Assembly: GCF_030384665.1 (NCBI RefSeq)
Contig: NC_083673.1
Span: 2,861,501 to 2,925,500 of the forward strand
Direction: 5' to 3'
DNA length: 64,000 bases
From: Lodderomyces elongisporus
Lineage: Eukaryota > Ascomycota > Pichiomycetes > Serinales > Debaryomycetaceae
Of this stretch, positions 46,675 to 56,286 are shown one piece after another. The notes beneath the pieces were generated by a model. That model did not search any database. It saw only the letters and a program-made list of their open reading frames with translations, and was not told where the DNA came from. How positions within the stretch are numbered: position 1 is the first letter of the stretch; each line of letters begins with the position of its first letter. The position numbers were made by a program, and so were the translations under genes.

Positions 46675-47796
46675 ATGAGACAACATCATCATCAACAACT
46701 ACAACATCAACATCAACAACAACAATATCGAAACCAAGAAGCAAATGAAATAGAGCAACAAATGCAAGAGCAGCAGCTACAACAACAACAGCAACAACAG
46801 CAACAACAACAACAACAACAACAACAGCAACAACAACAACAACAGCAACAACAACAACATGTTTTGAAAGGTAGAAGGAAGGATTCGATTGAACAATTTA
46901 TTAGTTCGTCACAATTGTTTTTAGACACAGGATTGTCCCAACTCCGTTATATGATTCTTGTAGAAGGACTTTCAATTCCAGATGGCTACGATCAATGTCC
47001 GTATAGGTCATATGTGTGGTCTATACTCATTCGCACACCTACATTTTCGACCCAAAATTACTTGAATTTATTATCTGACCTGGAGCAAAAGATATCTACA
47101 GAGTTATTGAGCAAGATAAAAAATGACACATTCAGAACCCTAATGAATGACCTGAAGTTTCATCAAAAAGTTACAGAAGACCTGCTTGTGCGGATACTTT
47201 CATGCATAGGCATGACAACAAAGGTTGGCTATGTTCAGGGGTTGAATGTCTTACTTGCACCCATTGCATTTTGTTGTCATAAAAGTGAGCCGCAGGCTTT
47301 TGCCATCCTTCACACTTTAACTACCATACATATTCCATTGTATATAACTCCAAACTTGGATGGTGTACACACGGGGTTGAGCTTGGTGGATGTTGTGCTA
47401 AAGATTATTGATCCTGTACTAAGCAATTACCTTGATTCAAAGTTTTTGAAAACGGAAATCTTTGCTTTTCCATCAGTATTGACTTTGAGTGCCTGCACCC
47501 CTCCATTGAAAGCAGTCTTGAAATTATGGGATTTTTTGTTTGCATACGGTTTCCACATGAATATTTTATTCATTGTTGCCCAACTAATCATTAATCGCCT
47601 GACAATCTTGCAATCCGATCAGCCAATGAAGATTTTGCGAAATTTTCCAAACTTGGAAGAAAGCGAGATCATAAAGTTGAGCTTAAGTTTCATCCCAGAA
47701 TTACCAAAGGAATTGTATGAGCTTATTGCACGACATGGTTTTGACAGATCAGTCCCCGAGAGGTTAAAAGAGTTTTTGATTAAAAATGGAATGTAG
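46675..47796 (+). CDS. BUB2: Bub2, TBC-domain GAP component of the spindle position checkpoint
   Basis: GTPase-activating subunit that, with Bfa1, keeps Tem1 inactive until the spindle is positioned. The 373 residues begin with a His/Gln-rich leader including an almost pure Gln run (about 30-62) from a CAA/CAG repeat. The TBC domain follows: LRYMILVEGLSIP, a YRSYVWSILIRTP segment, IKNDTFR at 148-154 (the IxxDxxR motif with its Arg finger) and YVQG at 186-189 (the Gln finger). The C-terminal KLWDFLFAYGFHMNILFIVAQ helix and SDQPMKIL segment are Bub2-like. CTG codons at 170 and 309 fall where related GAPs have polar or small residues. The poly-Gln leader is unusual for Bub2; the core starts near residue 68. 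Confidence 0.92.
   Translation: MRQHHHQQLQHQHQQQQYRNQEANEIEQQMQEQQLQQQQQQQQQQQQQQQQQQQQQQQQQQHVLKGRRKDSIEQFISSSQLFLDTGLSQLRYMILVEGLSIPDGYDQCPYRSYVWSILIRTPTFSTQNYLNLLSDLEQKISTELLSKIKNDTFRTLMNDLKFHQKVTEDLLVRILSCIGMTTKVGYVQGLNVLLAPIAFCCHKSEPQAFAILHTLTTIHIPLYITPNLDGVHTGLSLVDVVLKIIDPVLSNYLDSKFLKTEIFAFPSVLTLSACTPPLKAVLKLWDFLFAYGFHMNILFIVAQLIINRLTILQSDQPMKILRNFPNLEESEIIKLSLSFIPELPKELYELIARHGFDRSVPERLKEFLIKNGM
46741..46860. repeat. CAA/CAG repeat encoding poly-Gln in BUB2
   Basis: Dense CAA with interspersed CAG from about 46779 to 46857, encoding about 27 Gln in a row; the flanks are also Gln-rich. Mixed codons make slippage less likely than in a pure repeat. Confidence 0.92.
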
Positions 47797-47965
47797 TCAC
47801 CAAGCTTTTGACGATCATTAAACTACACAAAAGATGAACAAAAGTAAAGAAAGAAGAGAAAGAATCAAATTATGATAAATTTGCACAAAAGAATATTCAT
47901 TAATAAGTATTCATGAAAAAAAAAAATATTTTTAAAAATAAAAGCACCGCGCAAGCTATGGCAAG

Positions 47966-49870
47966 CTATAGCAAGCCCTTGCTATAGTCGTCAGCATCAA
48001 AATAGGTCGCAAGCACGGTTCTGTCATTGTACAGTCTTCCCGACATTTCCATGATAGCCCTGAGGGCTGATTCGTGGTCATCAAACTCGATATAAACTTT
48101 TCCAACACCAGGGACCTTGAATTGTTGTAATCCGGGCACCAAATCATTGGTTGGTCGAGGTATCTTTATTGACTTGACTGTTCCATGCTTACTGGCCTCA
48201 TTTCGAATATCTTTCGTGGCAAACTCAACCAACGCGTCGTCGACGAGTTCCTTGGTCGACAATGCATTCAAGATTTGAATTACATTAGATTTTCTTTGCG
48301 GTTGCACCGTGTCTGCTCGAACTAATCTCGGAATCGTATTATAATCGATTGAACCATTTTGAACGTAAGCATTTGTACGACCGCATGCATAAAATGCATT
48401 AGTAACAAATGATAATCGTTTTAATTTTTCTATGATGTCATTGTTGTTATCATTGTAGTTATTCTTGCCATCGTCTTGCTTCTTGAACTCTAAAAAGACC
48501 AATCCCAAGGGCTCTTTAGTACCTTTTTGTCTGTAGTATTGCATAGCATGCAAAGGTGCAATTTTCTCAAGGCTTTCCATCACCTGATCGGATGTGGTAC
48601 TGGGAGTGATTAAAAGAGCAATTTTTCTTGGGCTATCCTTGACAGTTTCATGAATCTCCCCTGTTGAGGGGAGCAATGCACCTTGAACTCCATAATTATC
48701 ATCTTGTACAGCGTACTCTCTAGGTCGTGAAATTGATAGCTTGTATTTTTCACTGATTTCTTTTCTAGGTACATCGTCTCTTTTGTATGCGTTGAAAAGC
48801 AACTGCGTCTCGTTTAGCGAGTATATGATTGTCGCGCATTCACTATTGTTGAATTCAATAACCAAAGTCTTGTTGTCTTTCAACTTCCGCTTGCTATGTA
48901 TATTATTACTTGAGCTTTGTTCAAAATCAATCCTCTTCAAGTAGTCATTGAAAAACTCAACGATTTTCAAATAATCAATGTCGACTATGTTCTCAACAAT
49001 GAGAGTTTTAGCAGCCCTAGAATCACCCGGATCAATCTTCGAAACTTCGTTCAAAATATCATTACTGTTCAGTAGACGGTCCTTAACCAATCCTTCTAGT
49101 TTCGTAAAATCAACGGGACGGGGATACCCAGGCAAAGGGAACAATCCAGATAGTTTAGCCCTTGGTGCACTAACTTTCTCAAACCCCTTTGGTTTAACTC
49201 CCCATCTTGAGTCTATGACTCTAATTTCATCGATTGATTGAATTTCTGCAAACTTCTCTAAAGTCCTTTGAGTATGCTCAATTTCTTTCAACAAATCTTC
49301 CTTACTTTTTCTGACTTCTGGTTGTACCGCAAAGTGATGCTGTTGTTGCAGTTGCAGTTGTTGTTGCAGTTGATTAAAATGTTGATCATCATTTTGGCTG
49401 ACATTTTGCATCAGTGTCCTGGCACCTGGACCAATATTTCCCTGGTATCTGCGGTTGTTTTCATACGGTTGCCTGTTGTAAGAGTCATATTGTCTCAGTC
49501 TACTGTAGCCAGTACTGTTATTGTAGGACCCGCCTCTCCTATCCTGGGGAATATGCCGTTGATCTTGATTACCTGATACTCTTTCTCTTCCACGATCCCT
49601 ATAATTATTATCTTGTTGGTGTCCTTGCTGATTCAGGCGCTGGTATTGATTATGTCTTGGATAATCAGGCCCTTGGTATCGTTGCTGTTGTCGATAATCA
49701 TTTGGATAAGACGGTGACTGTGTCAGCAGGTATGCTTGTGAATGAGATGATGGGGCACGGTGTGAGCGATCACCAGACCTTATTGAGTGCGATGATCTTG
49801 TCGACAATTCTTCGTTAGTATCATCACTGCGTCTCTTCCGTGAATATCCATTTGGCGATGTAGTCGACAT
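47966..49870 (-). CDS. MUD2: U2AF65-like splicing factor Mud2
   Basis: Predicted large U2AF subunit homologue that, with Msl5/BBP, recognises the branchpoint region of introns. The 634 residues open with an RS-like, Gln/Arg/Tyr-rich region (about 1-185). SRWGVKPKGFEKV with Trp223 resembles the U2AF SF1-facing segment, followed by LFPLPGYPRPVD. Two RRM-like regions follow (about 285-375 and 400-500). The C-terminal UHM (about 530-630) ends YIEFDDHESALRAIMEMSGRLY, NDRTVLATYFDADDY. The RxF motif of canonical UHMs is RLY here. Asn/Asp insertions are present in the second RRM. At least one intron exists in this window, so the factor has local substrates. Confidence 0.9.
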   Translation of the reverse strand: MSTTSPNGYSRKRRSDDTNEELSTRSSHSIRSGDRSHRAPSSHSQAYLLTQSPSYPNDYRQQQRYQGPDYPRHNQYQRLNQQGHQQDNNYRDRGRERVSGNQDQRHIPQDRRGGSYNNSTGYSRLRQYDSYNRQPYENNRRYQGNIGPGARTLMQNVSQNDDQHFNQLQQQLQLQQQHHFAVQPEVRKSKEDLLKEIEHTQRTLEKFAEIQSIDEIRVIDSRWGVKPKGFEKVSAPRAKLSGLFPLPGYPRPVDFTKLEGLVKDRLLNSNDILNEVSKIDPGDSRAAKTLIVENIVDIDYLKIVEFFNDYLKRIDFEQSSSNNIHSKRKLKDNKTLVIEFNNSECATIIYSLNETQLLFNAYKRDDVPRKEISEKYKLSISRPREYAVQDDNYGVQGALLPSTGEIHETVKDSPRKIALLITPSTTSDQVMESLEKIAPLHAMQYYRQKGTKEPLGLVFLEFKKQDDGKNNYNDNNNDIIEKLKRLSFVTNAFYACGRTNAYVQNGSIDYNTIPRLVRADTVQPQRKSNVIQILNALSTKELVDDALVEFATKDIRNEASKHGTVKSIKIPRPTNDLVPGLQQFKVPGVGKVYIEFDDHESALRAIMEMSGRLYNDRTVLATYFDADDYSKGLL

Positions 49871-50440
49871 ACTGTTGGCCGGATATTGGTTGGGTTAATG
49901 TGATTATAGTATACGTAGGTGCTGGATAATACAATGGAACTGGTTTATTTTAATTTTTATTCTCTGTTTTCTCTTCTTTTCTTTTCTTTTCTTTCCTGTT
50001 TTCTGGTTAGACTTTGAGGTGATACCAATCCACACTTATACTAGTTGGGACGTTTTCTTTTTTTCCGGTTCTCGTTTTACGTTTTACGTTTTTCGTTTTT
50101 CGTTTTTCATTTAATTTTTGTATTTCATTTTTTTCAGTTTCCCATTTATCTATTCATCATCACTAAATAATCTTTCATATTTTAGTTTTTTGCTTAGGAA
50201 GGAACAAAAGACAAAAGACAAAAATACTGTTCTAAAAACCCGGATTTACAGCTACGGACTCAATTACAAAGTTTAAGACAGGAAAATCCAATTTAAGTCA
50301 AAAGCTTAAATAGAATGGTCATTGCATGTATTAGTATTCTATATTTTGTTTGTCTGTTTGTTTGTCGTTTAGTTCAATTTTTGTTAATATTCCCCGAATA
50401 TCTATATAATAATAATTTTTTTTCAAAACTTAGCTAATAT
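49871..50440. other. Intergenic region
   Basis: MUD2 upstream and LHS1 3' region. It holds TTTTC repeats near 49975-49997, CGTTTT/CGTTTTTC repeats near 50073-50105 and GTTTGTTTGTC near 50347-50365. No gene seen. Confidence 0.5.
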
Positions 50441-53164
50441 TTATAGTTCATCATGTTCCAATTCATCTTCTTTCTCTACTTCATTTTCTTGTGTAAAGGA
50501 AGTTGTTTCTGGAGACGAATCGGTGCTAGTACTGATGGTATTGCTTCCAGAATCAACTGTTTTCTCTGAGACAATCTTGATTGTATCATTTTCAATTTCT
50601 TCAACATCATCATCATCTTCGTCTTGCTCTTTTTCTTCGTGTTCATCTTGTTTCTTTTTTCTTTCTGCTTCTTTTGCAGCCTCCCTCATTTTTTTCCTAT
50701 ACTCCTTTTGCTGTTGCCTCAAAACCAACTTATCGTATTGCTCATCAAATAGTTTCATTCTTTCCATGTGGCTTGATTCAATTTTAACAAGATCAAGTAC
50801 CATTTCACTAACACCTTTTGCTAACATATCGTGAAACTGATATAATTCAGTCTTTTCAATTTTGTTGAATTTCTTGTCTGACATATCAACAAGCTGTCCA
50901 ACTTTTGTAATGATCTCCTTATATTCTTGCAAGTTTCTGTCAAAATTGAGCATTTGATCTTCTTGTCCTGCTGATTTGATCTTGGCTTTATCATTCTCCT
51001 TATCAAAATTGAAACCAGCCTCTTCGTATTTTTTCCTCATTTCAGCAACTCCCTCGCCTAGTTTTAACATGCTAGACTGGATACTCATCATCAAATTTGT
51101 TCCATCCTCATATAACCTCTTCATTCCTTCCTTTGATAAGTCGGTCTTGGTCATATCAACGTATTTCTTGACTTCTGCTTGCTTACTCTCAACTTCTTTT
51201 ATCTTTTGTTTCAAATCATCGACAGAAGAGTCGTCACTATCAAAATCAAACCATTCAATGGCTTGATCCATATAGTCAAAGTAAACCTGCTTATCAGATT
51301 CCGATAACTCTTGCAGCAATTGCTCTTCATTCTCATCAAGAAGTTCGCGCAATTTATAAATTTGACTTTCCAATTCGTTTCTAACCAATTCCACTTCCAA
51401 TCTGGCCTTCTCCAAACTGTGCAAGCGGCTAATTTCTGCTGCAAACTCTTTACGAGTTGCTCTATCAAGAGGCTTGACGTGGGGGTAAGTAGACTTGGGG
51501 ATGGAGATTTTGGTATTCTTATTCCTTGCACTTTTTCTAGCTTTGGACTTTAACGGTTTCGTAGACTCGGTTTTGTTTTTGTCGGTAGCATTGGATGCTG
51601 CATCTGCTAAATCATCTTGTTCTTCTTCAATGTCATTAGTATCTTCATTTTTGTCTTTGCTTTCCTCTTCTCCTATTTCTTTTTCTTTTTCCTCTTCTTC
51701 TCCTACTTCTTCTTCTACTTCGTCTACCTTCTTGTCCTTCTTCTTGAGTAAATTGCCCAAGAATGATTTGTTTTGTTTACGGCACTCAACCTCAACCTCA
51801 ACCAAATTAAACAACTTGTTCTGATCCAATTCAAAAGTAGTCACAAGCTTTTTCTCATCCTTTTTACATGCCAATTTATCATTGATCTGATCAAAATTAA
51901 AACTTTTGATAAGTGTTCCATCTTCATACAAGTTTAACGACAATGCTTCAACAGGGTCATGCTCTATTCTTGCAATACTTCCCAAGGTTGAGTTTTTGCC
52001 AAATACCAAAATTTGCTCTTCACTGTCATTGACACCTATTTCGTAGTTGTGAAAACTTTTCTCAATCAATTGAGGCCCCTTGGTAGAGTCAACCTTGAAT
52101 TGCAAACCCTTTTGAGTGGTTCCCAATGCAGCACTCTCATCCGTATTGACCGATTTAGAGATCTTGTCATCACCAAAAAGAGATGTGATTTGCTTTTGAA
52201 TAAAGGGAACTCTTGTTGAACCTCCATTGAAAATGACAGACTTAACATCCTCAACTTTGAGACCACCCTCTTTCAAAGCATCCAAAACCGGCTGTGTGAC
52301 TTGTTGCATCAAATCAGAGTTTAACTCTTCAAACTCTTCTCTAGTTATATATACTTTGAAGTCCTCATCGCCGTATATTGATTCGACAACGGTGCTAAAT
52401 TCATTATTGGCAGACAAGATGAGTTTGGCTTTTTCGGCAACTTGACGTAATCTGGTTAATGTCTTTTCTGGCAAGGATTCAATACCAAAGTGGTTAAGCG
52501 CTTTTTGTAGAATTATCTCGTATGCGGCATTGGTCAAGACTTTGCCACCTATATTATCATTCAGACTAGCACTCTCCATTTCAACAATTGTTTCACCATT
52601 GGCTGCTACTCTAATTGAAAAAAGCGATGCCTTGGTAGAGCCGGCCCCTGCATCGTAAATCATATAATACTCTTTGTCTTTGTTTGTAAACTCCTTATTG
52701 CTAGCAAAATTGAGGGCAACGGCTGATCCACCTTCAACCACACCCAAGACGTTCGATATATTGGCCAAACTCAAAGCATCTAAATACGCCTGTCTCACAA
52801 TTTGCGAGCTAGACTCTGGGATGTTGAGTGCCACGTCAATAATGGATTTGGACGCCGACGATAATGAAGACTTTTCTCCCAAGTGTTTAACTGCACGTTC
52901 CTTAACTTCATCCACAAGTAAAGCAAGTGAAATAAGTTGATTTTGGTAGTCCTGTGCCAAATTTTCATCAGTGAATAGCTGAATTTTTGTCGGGTCTTTT
53001 CTACTACCTTCATCAGTGAGAATAACGTCAAATGGAACAGCTGGAGCTAGCAAGACACTCTTGGTGAATTGCAGGCCCAAGTCAATACCAACAATTGCTG
53101 CAAGTACTGTGGAGCCAGCAAGCCACAAACCAAAGAGTAATTTGACAATTCGTACGTTGACCAT
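50441..53164 (-). CDS. LHS1: ER-lumenal Hsp70-related chaperone Lhs1 (GRP170 family) with shortened ATPase lobe
   Basis: ER chaperone and nucleotide-exchange factor for Kar2/BiP, used in translocation and folding. 907 residues: a signal peptide (MVNVRIVKLLFGLWLAGSTVLA), then IVGIDLGLQFTKSVLLAP, the start of the nucleotide-binding domain. YMIYDAGAGSTKASLFS and VIFNGGSTRVPFIQKQI are phosphate-2 and adenosine motifs. A charged Glu/Lys linker (about 465-510) and a long helical C-terminal domain follow, ending in HDEL, the ER-retrieval signal. Between SRKDP (about residue 56) and the segment equivalent to YPLEELVAM in S. cerevisiae there are only about 20 residues, where relatives have about 75-80. 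So much of subdomain IB appears to be missing. Confidence 0.9.
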   Translation of the reverse strand: MVNVRIVKLLFGLWLAGSTVLAAIVGIDLGLQFTKSVLLAPAVPFDVILTDEGSRKDPTKIQLFTDENLAQDYQNQLISLALLVDEVKERAVKHLGEKSSLSSASKSIIDVALNIPESSSQIVRQAYLDALSLANISNVLGVVEGGSAVALNFASNKEFTNKDKEYYMIYDAGAGSTKASLFSIRVAANGETIVEMESASLNDNIGGKVLTNAAYEIILQKALNHFGIESLPEKTLTRLRQVAEKAKLILSANNEFSTVVESIYGDEDFKVYITREEFEELNSDLMQQVTQPVLDALKEGGLKVEDVKSVIFNGGSTRVPFIQKQITSLFGDDKISKSVNTDESAALGTTQKGLQFKVDSTKGPQLIEKSFHNYEIGVNDSEEQILVFGKNSTLGSIARIEHDPVEALSLNLYEDGTLIKSFNFDQINDKLACKKDEKKLVTTFELDQNKLFNLVEVEVECRKQNKSFLGNLLKKKDKKVDEVEEEVGEEEEKEKEIGEEESKDKNEDTNDIEEEQDDLADAASNATDKNKTESTKPLKSKARKSARNKNTKISIPKSTYPHVKPLDRATRKEFAAEISRLHSLEKARLEVELVRNELESQIYKLRELLDENEEQLLQELSESDKQVYFDYMDQAIEWFDFDSDDSSVDDLKQKIKEVESKQAEVKKYVDMTKTDLSKEGMKRLYEDGTNLMMSIQSSMLKLGEGVAEMRKKYEEAGFNFDKENDKAKIKSAGQEDQMLNFDRNLQEYKEIITKVGQLVDMSDKKFNKIEKTELYQFHDMLAKGVSEMVLDLVKIESSHMERMKLFDEQYDKLVLRQQQKEYRKKMREAAKEAERKKKQDEHEEKEQDEDDDDVEEIENDTIKIVSEKTVDSGSNTISTSTDSSPETTSFTQENEVEKEDELEHDEL

Positions 53165-53849
53165 TGTTCAGCAAAATTCGAGTTGTTGATATATTTGTGA
53201 AGAAGGTAATGCGTACTATATAAAGAAATATGAACAAGCAAAGTTCTTGTGTGTAAATTTAACTTGTGTTTGGAATGAAGGTGAAAGTTTTGAGAACGAA
53301 AAAATTGCAAAGAAGAAGAAAATGGAATTCTCCAGATCAAGTTCGTAACAAAATATTTGTGTATACGTAATTAAAGAACAACAACAACCGAAAAAAAAAT
53401 AAAAAATAAAAATAATAATATGAAAAAAAGGGTCAAAAACAAAATGGTGCACGTGACTAATACCGAGCCTCTCTTCTTTTCTTTTCCTCCCCCCCCCCCC
53501 CTCCTCTCCCCCCACGAAAAAAATTTAATGTAGTTGGACTTCCTATTTGGGTAATTCCACTCTCTTTTTCCATAAAATTTCTACTCCCTAAATGTCATAA
53601 TAATAACTACTTCTTCCTCTTCTGTTTCTGCTACTACAACCACTTGAAACTGTTGGTGCTGTCAAAGGTACTTATATTTCAGCATCAATAGTTTAATTAT
53701 TTTGACGAAGGCAACAATTTTCATAGTCCATTTGAATGAGTCTCGACAGGGGGAGTTCCTTCCATTGTAAGATTTAACTCCATGAACAGACATATCCCAC
53801 CTTTCTTCCCAATTTGCGCAATGAAAAAAGTTTTTGCTACTGAAGTTTT

Positions 53850-53882
<33 letters not shown>

Positions 53883-55446
53883 TTGCTTCAAATAGACTTG
53901 AATTTTGTTGAAATATAATTGGGTGCAAAAAGCATTTTCGGCTTTTAATCTAGTTTGCAAAAAGGAAACCAATGTTTATATACTAATTTGAACTCTTCTT
54001 TTGAAACAAAAAACAAAATTTGATAAGTCTTACAAAGATGAAGCTAGGAAGGTTGCAGAGCCTTTAAATGAATGCAAGGATGAGAATATATACCAATATT
54101 TTCCTTGCATCAACGATAGAATGGTTGAAATGGTAGAATAAAAAAACATATTTAAAGTGCTTAATTAAACAACGGTGATAACATCAATTGTGGTTACGAT
54201 ACTAATTCTTGTTATCAAAAACAGAAATGGTTATAATTTTTCAATGTCGACGTGTTATTTTTTGCCTCTTGAGGATCCTGGTTCCAATGCGAAAGCAAAT
54301 GACAAGAATGATGAAACCGTAAGATAAAAGAGTGGTTTATCTAACTAAATTTTTTAAAAGATCAGGATGTCTTGTGTTTCGTGAAATGTGTTTCATTATG
54401 ACACTTCTAATTTCAAGTTTTTGTGAAAAATTGTATCCTAGATCTCAAAAACAATAAAGCCATTCGATATTATATACAACAAATGAGGTTTATTATAGTT
54501 TTCATTTTTATTTTAGTTTTCATTTTCATTTTTGTTTTTGTTCTTATTTTTTGATAGCTAAACAGTGTCTGCCCATTTGACTCAGTTTATGAAGCGTATT
54601 TCAAGTTTATTATGATGGATCTAATATTATCATTGGTCTTTTACTTCCTTTTCATTATCCACTCTCCTCTATACGTTAATCATGACCCGTTACCAGTTAT
54701 CTAGTGTAGATTGTGCTTTGCTTAAACGCCTTTTTTTTTTTTTTTTTGCTCTTTGTTCTTTGTTCTTTGTTCTTTTTTTCTCTATTCTTTTTCTTGTTCA
54801 AGAGTACTGTTAACTTTTTAACAAGTAGAGATTTGTGCCTTGTGCCCTGTGGCTGGTAACCATGCGTGGCTTTGATACGAGTACAAAATAGAATATTCCA
54901 ACGGAGATACCGAGTGCTAATAGAGATATCTATGGGAGCACTTTTACATCCTTTAATTTATCATAGTTATTCTCATGCAACACCTCACTCGACATTCAAA
55001 GTTTTGTTAAAAACAGTAGATTATACTCTAATTATACCAAAATAAGTAGATAACGAAAGCAATCTATATCAACAAAAGCTTCCATTAGAGGCACTAGAAG
55101 CATAGTGAGAATATAGGTGAGTATATTGACCATTAATCTCTTCCCCATCGCAAGAAAAAATTGATGCGAAGAAGAAGGAAAAGAAGAAAAAGAAAAGAAA
55201 AAAAAAAAAAGTACGTAAAATTCTAGCCTTGTTTGGTGATGAAGTTGTAATACTATTCCGCGCAATCATGTGTTAGAAAACAAAAAAAAAAAGAATAAAA
55301 AAAAATTGACACTAACCAGATCTTTTCCTTCTCTTTTTACTCTTCTTCCCTTCTTTCCTTCCTTCTTCTTTCTTGGGCCGTCTCGACCATCGACCCCTTC
55401 AACTTGTAGCCAAAGTATTTGTCGAATTAGCTTTTGTCGTTCAACA
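53165..55446. other. Long divergent intergenic region LHS1/HPT1, possible gene relic
   Basis: About 2.3 kb. It contains a CACGTG at 53450-53455, a C-run near 53489-53504, a poly-T tract at about 53859-53884, a plus-strand stretch (about 53641-54327) with fewer stops than expected and coding-like segments (see findings), TTTCAT/TTTTATT repeats near 54500-54545, CTTTGTT repeats near 54750-54772 and a pyrimidine tract near 55320-55375 that is probably the HPT1 leader. Confidence 0.5.
53641..54327 (+). pseudogene. Possible decayed membrane-protein gene
   Basis: One plus-strand frame shows several open segments separated by single stops (53689, 53737, 53893, 53899, 53989, 54139, 54166; end 54325). 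The last segment has a membrane-like stretch (VITSIVVTILILVI) and a hydrophilic tail (LEDPGSNAKANDKNDETV). The one before it is rich in charged residues (DEARKVAEPLNECKDEN). A 25-base T run interrupts the upstream part. TACTAAT branch-like sequences at 53981 and 54200 would alternatively allow a spliced gene. Opposite-strand frames are also open here, so this may be chance. Confidence 0.2.
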
Positions 55447-56091
55447 ATGTCTGACGAGAAAACATACATTTCATACAATAACGTCCACCAATTATGTCAA
55501 GAATCTGCTGAGAAGATTAAGCAATTCAAACCTGACTTGATCATCGCAATCGGTGGTGGTGGATTCATCCCAGCAAGAATGTTGCGTTCATTTTTGAAAG
55601 AGCCAGGTCAGCCAAATGTGCGAATCATGGCCATCATCTTGTCGCTTTATGAAGAGATTATCAACTCTGACGGTGTTGAAGAAAAACCAGGTACCAAAGT
55701 GGTTAGAACTCAATGGATTGACTATAACCAGTCCAAGGTTGATTTGGTGGGGAAAAACGTATTGATTATCGATGAAGTCGATGACACCAGAACCACTTTG
55801 CATTACGCTGTTTCGGAATTGAAAAAAGATGTTGAAGAACAAGCCAAGGCTAAGAATGCAGACCCAAAGAGCACCAAATTTGGTATCTTTGTTTTGCATG
55901 ACAAGGACAAGAAAAAGAAAGCCGAGTTGCCTGATGAAATTATGAAGACTGGAAACTATTTTGCCGCAAGACAAGTTCCTGACTGTTGGATTGCATACCC
56001 ATGGGAGGCCACTGACATTGTTTTCCACCAAAAGATGGCCGAGAAACAAGGCAATGATGTCTTTTTACCATCAAATACCCCAGAACAATAG
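55447..56091 (+). CDS. HPT1: Hypoxanthine-guanine phosphoribosyltransferase
   Basis: Purine salvage enzyme that transfers phosphoribose from PRPP to hypoxanthine and guanine, forming IMP and GMP in the cytosol. 214 residues starting MSDEKTYISYNNVHQLCQ, almost identical to S. cerevisiae Hpt1 at this end. IIAIGGGGFIPARMLRSFL contributes the pyrophosphate loop. The PRPP motif VLIIDEVDDTRTT lies at about 104-117, and the C-terminus has WIAYPWEATDIVFH and GNDVFLPS. A longer open frame upstream (from 55270, GTG) translates a pyrimidine-rich leader and is rejected. Length equals the family. Confidence 0.96.
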   Translation: MSDEKTYISYNNVHQLCQESAEKIKQFKPDLIIAIGGGGFIPARMLRSFLKEPGQPNVRIMAIILSLYEEIINSDGVEEKPGTKVVRTQWIDYNQSKVDLVGKNVLIIDEVDDTRTTLHYAVSELKKDVEEQAKAKNADPKSTKFGIFVLHDKDKKKKAELPDEIMKTGNYFAARQVPDCWIAYPWEATDIVFHQKMAEKQGNDVFLPSNTPEQ

Positions 56092-56286
56092 TTATAATTA
56101 GAGTTAAATAAAATTATGATAAGAATAATGCTACTATTTGATAATAATAGACGATAGATTTAAGTTATTATTGAAATGATTTCTTTTTTAAGCGTGTTTT
56201 TAGAGCATTCTATTCAACATTAAATAAAAGCTACGTATACACTCACTCACTCAGTCACTCACTCATTTATTTATTTATTTACTTTT
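56092..56286. other. Convergent intergenic region
   Basis: 195 bases between the HPT1 and UFD1 stops, with a CACTCACTCAGTCACTCACTC repeat (about 56240-56262) and TTTA repeats. No gene. Confidence 0.6.

Noticed and set aside
54578..54584. TGACTCA Gcn4/Bas1-type site upstream of HPT1
   Set aside because: It lies about 860 bases from the ATG and occurs singly; too weak to call.
55270..55446. 59-codon extension of HPT1
   Set aside because: It starts at GTG and translates a pyrimidine-rich leader; the ATG at 55447 gives a protein aligning end to end with Hpt1.
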